57,617 nt of DNA. It comes from an uncultured Thiothrix sp. (lineage in GTDB: Bacteria > Pseudomonadota > Gammaproteobacteria > Thiotrichales > Thiotrichaceae). A program made the translations under genes and the position numbers. The notes below the pieces were generated by a model. It was not told the DNA's origin. It saw nothing but the letters and a program-made list of their open reading frames with translations, and made no database searches. Location of the stretch: NCBI RefSeq assembly GCF_937873765.1, contig NZ_CALMZC010000005.1, positions 1 through 57,617 of the forward strand. Direction: 5' to 3'. Below are positions 52,001-57,617 of this stretch, one piece after another. Numbering within the stretch: position 1 is the first letter of the stretch; each line of letters begins with the position of its first letter.

Positions 52001-52763
52001 CATAACGCGGATGCAAGGCCGAAAGCTTGACCGAAATACCTGAATTAGCGTGCACATAGCTTTGACTAGCTCGTGCCCCAATCGCTTTAATCGCTTTAGA
52101 GTAGGAAGAAAGATAGCGTTCCGCATCTTCAGCAGTACGTGCTGCCTCACCGAGCATATCGAAAGAATGTAAGAAACCTTGCGGATTGTTAGCATTCTCC
52201 AAGGCTTCAGCAATCGTGCGCCCCAGCACAAATTGCTGCCCCATCACTCTCATGGCTTGCGCAACCGCAGTACGCACCACTGGTTCACCGATGCGTTGCA
52301 CTAGCTTACGCAGTGAGCCACCTAAACTATTCGCGTCTTGATCTTGACGTAACAACTTACCAGTCAGCATTAAAGCCCAAGTCGAGGCATTAATTAGCAA
52401 AGAATCTGCACCCTGCTGATGCCGTGCCCAATCGGCACTACCAATTTTATCGCGAATTAAGGCATCCAGAGTGGGGGTATCCGGTACGCGCAAATAAGCT
52501 TCCGCTAAACACATCAAGGCGATGCCTTCATCAGTAGACAGGCCATATTCGGCGAGAAAACTTTCCATTAAGTTCGGATGCGGATCAGCACGTAAAGTCG
52601 TCACCCAACTAGCAGCTTGGGCGGTGATCGTTTGGCGGGCTTGGAAATTTAAACCATGTTGTTGTAAACGTGCTTGCACCACTTCGGTTTCAGGGTCAAA
52701 CCAAGTTTCATTAATTTTATTTCTTAAATTAGCTAACTCAGACGAGTTCATAACTGTGGACAT
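49035..52763 (-). CDS. putA: Bifunctional proline dehydrogenase / P5C dehydrogenase
   Basis: The 1242-residue enzyme oxidises proline to glutamate. The proline dehydrogenase barrel is in the first half ([38 protein letters not shown]). The aldehyde dehydrogenase half has [35 protein letters not shown] with the Glu, and [17 protein letters not shown] with the catalytic Cys, then a C-terminal domain. No N-terminal ribbon-helix-helix is seen, so it is an enzyme only and not its own repressor as in E. coli. ATG 52763 is preceded by GGAG. A diverged fragment of a second putA lies near 54811-54870. Confidence 0.97.
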   Translation of the reverse strand: MSTVMNSSELANLRNKINETWFDPETEVVQARLQQHGLNFQARQTITAQAASWVTTLRADPHPNLMESFLAEYGLSTDEGIALMCLAEAYLRVPDTPTLDALIRDKIGSADWARHQQGADSLLINASTWALMLTGKLLRQDQDANSLGGSLRKLVQRIGEPVVRTAVAQAMRVMGQQFVLGRTIAEALENANNPQGFLHSFDMLGEAARTAEDAERYLSSYSKAIKAIGARASQSYVHANSGISVKLSALHPRYESVNRERVLTELVPKLNALAEQACNANIPLNIDAEEAERLDLSLDVIEAVLRNPKLAGWEGFGIVVQAYAKHCLPVLEWIAALATELQRKIAVRLVKGAYWDAEIKQAQVLGLPAYPVFTRKVSTDVSYLAGARFLLSHRRQIYPQFATHNAQTLAAILEIAGANKEGFEFQRLHGMGEALHHLVHEQTQQPVRIYAPVGVHEDLLAYLVRRLLENGANSSFVNQLLDTDVPISTLVQDPISAVESLSLIPHPKIPLPPELFKDRQNSQGWNINQPLMASELASGMEYFKSKQWLAAPLVAGETLTGVKKSIFNPASPSDQVGEVIEATAEQVAQALATTLAAASTWQAQTTEVRAAILEAIAEQYEGQSAELMALLSREAGKTRLDAVLEVREAVDFLLYYAAEARKPHNNTRQGLGVFVCISPWNFPLAIFTGQIAAALVMGNAVIAKPAEQTPLIAYRAVQLMLAAGLPPEVIALLPGDGAVVGAALTCDPRIAGVCFTGSTETASLIDRSLAAAGNAQAVLIAETGGLNAMIVDSTALPEAAVRDIVNSAFQSAGQRCSALRVLFIQEDIREKVLKMLEGATRELRIADPWQPATDIGPVIDQDAKQMIETHCQKFAKQNKVLFKHLAQLASESLFVVPTAIALNQLSDLEREIFGPVLHVISFKSTEIKQVLAAINASGYGLTLGIHSRLDDRVQELTSEAHVGNIYVNRNQIGAVVGVQPFGGEGLSGTGPKAGGSHYLARFSQAQPPVLKLQAISVPSYMASLPLLGVQEFAAKARTAQNTWDELFLKRAALLSAASSLLVEVLKQPAQQILANLQSEAVEELVLPGPTGESNRLSLHGRGLALCLGGGEQSEHALLAQALMALLAGNVVALPNTELAKHLVTALYKVGLSKDLVAVVEIEQLTETLKSFPHLALVASEATDAELMIIRQALAARAGVRVPCVSVHAGLERFYCERVVTIDTTASGGNASLLTLDEPELTH

Positions 52764-52812
52764 AAAGACTCCTACTCAGAGGCCAAACCGGCCTCAGGTA
52801 CGCAGTTATAAC

Positions 52813-53583
52813 ACAGCCCCGCTCGACTTAAAGCCAGTCTGAGGGATCGACACGATAATAAGCTTTCAACTGTTCAAAGAGTGCTGGATGCTGAGCGGCT
52901 AATTGTTTCGGTTGCTCAAAAAACACTTCGGTGACCACGGCAAAAAACTCAGCAGGAGCCGTCGCTCCATAATAATTAATTAGAGTCGGGTCACCCTGAA
53001 AAGCAGCTTGGCGCAAAGCGTCAAACTCCGCTTTCAACACTGTTGCCCAATGTTCGTATTGCTCTGCACTGGCTAGAACCGGCACACCATTAGTCCCGCC
53101 ACTTTCATTATCCAATTGATGTGCAAACTCATGCAAAGCTACATTGTTCCCATCGTTAAACTCGCGATTACCCTTCAGCACATCCGCCCATGACAAAATA
53201 ATCTTGCCATTGCTCCAAGACTGGCCAAGCATACCTTTTGCTTGCAAGCTGACTAAACCAGCACCATCCACAGCCTCTTCCTCCACGAGAAACGCATTCG
53301 GATACACCAAAATATACCGCAAGCCTGCATACACATCGGTCACGCGATTTAGAATCAATAAACAAGCACTCGCAGCAATTGTCACCCGCACTTCATCGGT
53401 AATTGCTAAGCCTGCACAGCCGGTAAATTGCTTTTGATGCAAAAACAGCTTGATTCGCTGCCTTAACTGCAATTGCAAATCAGCGGGCATCCGTCGATAC
53501 ACGGGAAAATTCTTTGCCAGAATCTTGCGCCATTCGGCTGGAAAAGGCTCTTTTAAGGCTTGTTTGCGTTGGTAGGCTGGCCA
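52813..53583. repeat. First copy of a 771-bp duplicated segment
   Basis: By eye this is identical to 54875-55645 (offset 2062) over the stretches I compared, and the translated mtfA parts match residue for residue. It covers the 3' spacer and codons about 21-271 of mtfA. The left junction is just inside the putA-mtfA spacer and the right one is after GGCTGGCCA. Confidence 0.9.
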
Positions 53584-53643
53584 TAGCCAAGCAACTAAAG
53601 CCGCCAACACAATAGTTATCATCAATCCTAAAGAAAGAGACAT
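52828..53643 (-). CDS. mtfA: MtfA-type zinc metallopeptidase (M90)
   Basis: The 271-residue protein has an N-terminal membrane helix (LMITIVLAALVAWLWPAY), a zinc motif NVALHEFAHQLDNESGG (HEXXH) and a distal Glu in FFAVVTEVFFEQP. Relatives include MtfA, which in E. coli binds the Mlc repressor; many MtfA-family proteins carry a leading membrane helix like this one. It lies 64 bases upstream of putA on the same strand. Codons about 21 to the end, and beyond the stop into the spacer, are repeated without change at 54875-55645. Confidence 0.9.
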   Translation of the reverse strand: MSLSLGLMITIVLAALVAWLWPAYQRKQALKEPFPAEWRKILAKNFPVYRRMPADLQLQLRQRIKLFLHQKQFTGCAGLAITDEVRVTIAASACLLILNRVTDVYAGLRYILVYPNAFLVEEEAVDGAGLVSLQAKGMLGQSWSNGKIILSWADVLKGNREFNDGNNVALHEFAHQLDNESGGTNGVPVLASAEQYEHWATVLKAEFDALRQAAFQGDPTLINYYGATAPAEFFAVVTEVFFEQPKQLAAQHPALFEQLKAYYRVDPSDWL

Positions 53644-53892
53644 ACTTCAGTACCTATTATCACTCAAGACTGAGTCTAGTCCTGTAGATATGCTGGCACT
53701 TAAGGATTTTTCAAGCAGGCAGGTTCTTATTTATAAATTTAATTAGTATTTTTTAAATACCCAACTATATTTTTGAATATGGCTTATAGGCTTTTAGCCT
53801 ATAAAATACAAAGAGCTATAAATTAATAAACTTAGTATCCATAAAAAATCAATCACCCTGTTTTATTAATTAAATATTCTGAGGTTGTTAGT

Positions 53893-54555
53893 ATGAAAAA
53901 ATTAATGATTGCCAGTTGCTGCTTATGCATATCCAGCGCTAGTTATGCAGAAACTAATTGGTATGGTGAAGTTTCAGTAGGAAAAACTTATCATAAACCC
54001 AAGCTGAGCCAAGCAACAGGCGGGGTAAAAAGAAATTTAAGTTTACCCTCTAAAGATGCTGATCACGGTTCACTGGATAAAACCAAAATCACTGATCTAC
54101 GCATCGGTTATCATTTAAGTCCTCACTACAGTATCGAAGCTGATTGGCGTAGACGTGGTTGGGAAGCACGCGGCCAGCGCTCTTATTATGAAGTTGAGCA
54201 TGCTAAGAATAAACACAAGGCAGTGATGATTAGTGGTGTCTATCGACTCCCTCTACCCTATAAAATGCAAGCTTATGCCAAAGGTAGTGTAGGTTTAGCA
54301 CGGAATAGTTTACAGGGACGCCTTGCACAAGATGAGATTAATAGTACGAGCTATGCCAAACGCACCCAAACAAGAGCGGCTTATGGAGTAGGTGCGGGGG
54401 TTAATCTTGCTCTTAGCAAAAATATCAGTGTTGGCTTAGAATATCAGTATACTAATTTAGGTAAATCACGTAGTGCCAAAGCAGTTGATGGCTCAAGATT
54501 AGAGTCTCGATATAAAGGCGGCGAATTAACAGGGAACTTGACGTTTAATTTTTAA
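53893..54555 (+). CDS. Outer-membrane beta-barrel protein
   Basis: The 220-residue protein has a signal peptide (MKKLMIASCCLCISSASYAE, cleavage after SYA) followed by alternating strands ending in Phe (LTGNLTFNF), the hallmark of an outer-membrane barrel. GVGAGVNLALSKNISVGLEY and YQYTNLGKSRSAKA resemble the OmpA N-terminal/OmpW-like eight-strand group. It is basic for such a protein. Preceded by a weak GAGG site and an AT-rich promoter region. Function unknown. Confidence 0.82.
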   Translation: MKKLMIASCCLCISSASYAETNWYGEVSVGKTYHKPKLSQATGGVKRNLSLPSKDADHGSLDKTKITDLRIGYHLSPHYSIEADWRRRGWEARGQRSYYEVEHAKNKHKAVMISGVYRLPLPYKMQAYAKGSVGLARNSLQGRLAQDEINSTSYAKRTQTRAAYGVGAGVNLALSKNISVGLEYQYTNLGKSRSAKAVDGSRLESRYKGGELTGNLTFNF

Positions 54556-54588
54556 CTATAAATTTCAACATCCCTTTAGTGAAGCTCT

Positions 54589-54619
54589 AAGCGCTTAAAC
54601 TCAATGAGCTTGAACGCTT
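54589..54619 (+). terminator. Imperfect hairpin after the barrel gene
   Basis: AAGCGCTTAAACTC faces GAGCTTGAACGCTT with two mismatches and one wobble pair. There is no T-run after it. A further small dyad ATTGATTTC/GAAATCAAT lies at 54737-54761; I see nothing else between 54620 and 54810. Confidence 0.4.
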
Positions 54620-54810
54620 AAGGCCTCACCCTACTATAAATAAGCTTGAAACTCGACGAATAGCTTTCTTATAGCATTCACGATTGTTACTGCAGAAGAA
54701 ACAGCAGGCCACTGGCTTGACGCCTATGAGATTACCATTGATTTCATTTCGGGAAATCAATAGCAGGCTGTGAGCAATCCTAAGGTCGGGGTATTCAAGT
54801 TACAGATAGC

Positions 54811-54874
54811 ATGCTTCCGCCTAACTGCACACTGGTGGAAAGGCCATATTTAGCCAGAAAGCTTTCCATTAGAT
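54811..54874 (-). pseudogene. Fragment of a second putA
   Basis: On the minus strand, codons read LYLMESFLAKYGLST. PutA of this window has [16 protein letters not shown] at residues about 62-77. The DNA differs at several silent positions, so this is a diverged homologue and not a fresh copy. It is joined directly to the identical 771-bp mtfA segment; the intervening putA start and about 240 bases are missing. Confidence 0.6.
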
Positions 54875-55645
54875 ACAGCCCCGCTCGACTTAAAGCCAGT
54901 CTGAGGGATCGACACGATAATAAGCTTTCAACTGTTCAAAGAGTGCTGGATGCTGAGCGGCTAATTGTTTCGGTTGCTCAAAAAACACTTCGGTGACCAC
55001 GGCAAAAAACTCAGCAGGAGCCGTCGCTCCATAATAATTAATTAGAGTCGGGTCACCCTGAAAAGCAGCTTGGCGCAAAGCGTCAAACTCCGCTTTCAAC
55101 ACTGTTGCCCAATGTTCGTATTGCTCTGCACTGGCTAGAACCGGCACACCATTAGTCCCGCCACTTTCATTATCCAATTGATGTGCAAACTCATGCAAAG
55201 CTACATTGTTCCCATCGTTAAACTCGCGATTACCCTTCAGCACATCCGCCCATGACAAAATAATCTTGCCATTGCTCCAAGACTGGCCAAGCATACCTTT
55301 TGCTTGCAAGCTGACTAAACCAGCACCATCCACAGCCTCTTCCTCCACGAGAAACGCATTCGGATACACCAAAATATACCGCAAGCCTGCATACACATCG
55401 GTCACGCGATTTAGAATCAATAAACAAGCACTCGCAGCAATTGTCACCCGCACTTCATCGGTAATTGCTAAGCCTGCACAGCCGGTAAATTGCTTTTGAT
55501 GCAAAAACAGCTTGATTCGCTGCCTTAACTGCAATTGCAAATCAGCGGGCATCCGTCGATACACGGGAAAATTCTTTGCCAGAATCTTGCGCCATTCGGC
55601 TGGAAAAGGCTCTTTTAAGGCTTGTTTGCGTTGGTAGGCTGGCCA
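54875..55645. repeat. Second copy of the 771-bp duplicated segment
   Basis: Same orientation and apparently the same sequence as 52813-53583. The flanks on both sides are homologous to the first locus but diverged, so the identical block is an island in an otherwise older duplicate. Confidence 0.9.
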
Positions 55646-55705
55646 GAACCATGCCGCGACTGCGCCTAGAATAATGGTTAATAGCTACAAGAGAGCAGTG
55701 GTCAC
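54890..55705 (-). pseudogene. Second mtfA copy, nonsense codon 7
   Basis: From a GTG at 55705 the frame has 272 codons, exactly the length of the intact mtfA. The first 20 codons (MTTALL, stop, LLTIILGAVAAWFWPAY) align without gaps to the intact start (MSLSLGLMITIVLAALVAWLWPAY) but differ at many positions. Codon 7 is TAG (55687-55685). From there on the coding sequence matches the first copy, including the HEFAH zinc motif. A shorter product from an internal Met (MYRRMPADL, 55564) without the membrane helix is conceivable but has no visible ribosome-binding site. Confidence 0.8.
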
Positions 55706-55806
55706 GAAATCTGCTCAATCACAACTCATCAAAGAGTCTAATAAGTAGTATATATTGGCTATTTTAGGGTTTTCACGCAGCGAGCTTGCCTTTTATCACC
55801 TAGTTG

Positions 55807-57186
55807 TCAACTCTGCCACTTTTGCAAAATTTCCTGCCTACTATTCATTGAGTACATCCATTCCCGTCCCGATTTTTTTTTAGAGAATAATTTGAAATCA
55901 ACCAATCCATTTAAGGTTGTTGCTGCAGTATTGTACGAACAGCCAAGGTTTTCCTGCACCTGCCGAATGGTGAATAAACGGAAGGCATCATCTTTAGCAA
56001 TATTCAAAAGCGTTCGTTGTTTATCGCTTAATCTTCCGTATAACCCACTATCCCAAAGCCAACGATCAAAACGCTCTGCATCTTCACGGATTTTCTTATA
56101 CGCATCCAAAAACGACATAATGGCTTGAACAATGATTCTTGATTGATAGTCAAAAAAGTAAGTTAAGTCCATATGATCGGTTTCTGTATACAGATAAGAA
56201 CAAGCATATTTAGTGGGGGCTTTCTTTAACAGCATACTGATGGAAATATACCTAAATGCAATATAATCATACTTAAACATCAGCCAATAGAACAAACCCC
56301 TTGCAACCCGACCATTGCCATCTCTAAAAGGATGTTCGTAACCAATCGCAAAGTGCAAGGTGATAGACTTTACTAGTGGATGAATATAAATATCGCTCGC
56401 AGCATCGTCGTGGCAGGTATTCACCCATTCCACAAGGTTTTTCAGACGTTGCCTAACCCCCAGTGCGGGTGGGGGCTGATGCACGATTTCATCATCTCTT
56501 CCTACTACCACCACATCGTCGGTTTTTCTAAAAATACCTGGAGTATATCGTACGTCATCAATACCCTCTGTTCCAATACGATGCATTTTGGCTATCATAT
56601 CTACCGATAACGACTCGTGCCGCTTTTCCCATGCGAACTGCATCATTTTATAATTGCCAATAATCATTTTTTCATCAGGTGTTCTTGGCTTTCTTTGCTG
56701 CTTTAGCATTTCTTTAGCCACAATCGTCGTGGTTGCTGATCCTTCGAGCTGGCTACTACTAATCGCCTCATCTTCAATTAAATCACTGATTAAGTAGCGA
56801 CTGAGCTGTACTTTCTCACCAATACGTCTGCTCATAATGTCGAGGGCAGCAGAATTAGTATGCCTATCTACCAGCGAAAAAGCTTTTTGCATAACAGGAG
56901 TCAATAGGTAATGACATACTTGCTCAGGCTCACCTAATTTCAATAAGGGCTGTAACTGCTGACTGCGAGCATGACGCATAAACACCCAAGCCCAACTAGG
57001 ATTAATGTTGGGCGGTACTTTGTACCGAAACTTATCAAAGTGAAGGTATCTACCTTTTTCATCAACGATTCGTTGGTACTCAAAATAATCACTGAGCTTT
57101 TCAATGTCATCTTGAACAATCAACCCAAGTACTTTCGAAAAAGCACCAGAACTGCTTTCATTATTATAGGGGGGATTTTTTACCAT
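55807..57186 (-). CDS. Fic-domain protein with N-terminal autoinhibitory motif and winged helix
   Basis: The 459-residue protein has the Fic active site IGYEHPFRDGNGRVARGLFY (HxFxDGNGRxxR), typical of enzymes that transfer AMP from ATP to a target hydroxyl. Upstream, AISSSQLEGSATT (about residues 140-152) matches the (S/T)xxxE(G/N) inhibitory helix, placed N-terminal, so this is a class II self-inhibited Fic. The C-terminal 80 residues look like a winged helix (TIRQVQENLGCSYNTAATTL, NGLVDFKLFSKK). No separate antitoxin gene is adjacent. Two identical-spacing operators stand upstream. The target is unknown. Confidence 0.92.
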   Translation of the reverse strand: MVKNPPYNNESSSGAFSKVLGLIVQDDIEKLSDYFEYQRIVDEKGRYLHFDKFRYKVPPNINPSWAWVFMRHARSQQLQPLLKLGEPEQVCHYLLTPVMQKAFSLVDRHTNSAALDIMSRRIGEKVQLSRYLISDLIEDEAISSSQLEGSATTTIVAKEMLKQQRKPRTPDEKMIIGNYKMMQFAWEKRHESLSVDMIAKMHRIGTEGIDDVRYTPGIFRKTDDVVVVGRDDEIVHQPPPALGVRQRLKNLVEWVNTCHDDAASDIYIHPLVKSITLHFAIGYEHPFRDGNGRVARGLFYWLMFKYDYIAFRYISISMLLKKAPTKYACSYLYTETDHMDLTYFFDYQSRIIVQAIMSFLDAYKKIREDAERFDRWLWDSGLYGRLSDKQRTLLNIAKDDAFRLFTIRQVQENLGCSYNTAATTLNGLVDFKLFSKKKSGREWMYSMNSRQEILQKWQS

Positions 57187-57191
57187 CTCTC

Positions 57192-57266
57192 TATCTCAAA
57201 AAAGCCAATAATTGAGATAATAGGTGATTAAAATGGATATGTCTCAATTTTATTGTTTTTTGAGAC
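57192..57266 (-). promoter_or_regulatory. Two TCTCAA-N12-TTGAGA operators upstream of fic
   Basis: The first dyad is TATCTCAA (57192-57199) and TTGAGATA (57212-57219), 12-base spacer. The second is GTCTCAA (57241-57247) and TTGAGAC (57260-57266), also a 12-base spacer. Centres are 48 bases apart. The first begins six bases before the fic ATG. Equal half-sites with equal spacing point to one dimeric regulator binding twice. Confidence 0.6.
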
Positions 57267-57617
57267 AAAGAGTCTTAGCTAGAGAGACACAAACAACTCA
57301 CTTAAGTACATTTATGATGTTTCTGTACATTAACTACACTAGTTCTTGCTATAGTCATTTCTATATTAATTTGGAAGTAGCTTTCTAAACTCTTGAAAAA
57401 ACTATTGTTTATGCATCCCAAACCTTGGGTTAATCATAACTCTACGAGTTCTATTGAAAAAATATAATATACGTTGCTAGTACTAGATAGAATTTAGAAT
57501 AGGAAAACGAGCACTTATTCGGTACTCAATCAAAAGACAATTGAAAAACCAACTAAAAAATCTGGGTCATGCACCAGAAGAGTTGAAAAACATCTGATTA
57601 ATGAATTCGCCAATGAC
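57267..57617. repeat. Right window end with transposon-end-like repeat
   Basis: No gene is seen from 57267 to the end. GGTCATGCACCAGAAGAGTTGAA at 57565-57587 is the inverted partner of 26-48 (22 of 23 bases). The stretch before it is AT-rich and unremarkable. Confidence 0.5.

Noticed and set aside
54737..54761. ATTGATTTC/GAAATCAAT dyad as an insertion-sequence end or operator
   Set aside because: A short isolated dyad in AT-rich DNA with no neighbouring gene start or second copy.
55206..55499. Plus-strand 97-codon frame found twice (also 53144-53437)
   Set aside because: The repetition comes from the duplicated mtfA block; it is antisense to the zinc-peptidase coding sequence.

Overview
The window reads as gammaproteobacterial chromosome of moderate, slightly AT-leaning composition. 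The housekeeping set (pepN, tadA, monomeric icd, recG, tilS-accA, murA-hisG-aroG-hisD, htpG, putA) is typical of that class. Together with a monomeric isocitrate dehydrogenase and several sigma/SUMF1 and vWA/SUMF1 type proteins, it suggests a Thiothrix-like member of the Thiotrichales. That placement is inference from protein style only. I saw no tRNA, rRNA or CRISPR array.

Layout. (1) 1-5660 is a decaying accessory region. It holds a broken IS1-family element and a tightly coupled four-gene minus-strand operon: trypco2 small protein, trypsin-like protease, MoxR AAA+ ATPase, and a vWA-like protein with a SUMF1/FGE tail. The protease has an in-frame TAG. The vWA/FGE gene has two frameshifts and loses its tail next to the IS1. 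(2) 6035-12892 is a core minus-strand block: pepN, a Nudix hydrolase, a tail-anchored unknown, tadA and icd. (3) 13369-19088 holds nikR with an orphan nickel ECF core protein, then a GlxA-type AraC regulator with a dimethylglycine/sarcosine-type oxidoreductase. An AraC-like direct-repeat operator lies between the last two. (4) 19209-28595 holds an exported ankyrin protein, an ECF sigma factor coupled to a membrane SUMF1 protein, recG, and a three-gene membrane set. That set is an OmpA/BON protein, an unlisted 32-residue membrane protein, and a roughly 984-residue AHNAK-like repeat protein. (5) 28761-36224 is core metabolism: sulfurtransferase, tilS, accA, hisD, aroG, hisG, murA. (6) 36931-44012 holds aqpZ, two exported agmatine-deiminase-family paralogues, a two-component system and htpG. 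(7) 44131-48983 holds an arsR-arsI pair that looks leaderless, a methyltransferase, a small orphan gene and a split acyltransferase/SGNH pair. (8) 49035-57617 holds putA, mtfA, an outer-membrane barrel protein, a mosaic second copy of the putA/mtfA junction, and a Fic gene preceded by two identical-spacing operators.

The best leads are the AHNAK-like/OmpA/small-membrane-protein set, the decayed protease-ATPase conflict-type operon, the paired Fic operators, the mosaic mtfA duplication and the arsR operator that overlaps its own start codon. The two window ends carry a nearly perfect 23-bp inverted pair, probably transposon ends.
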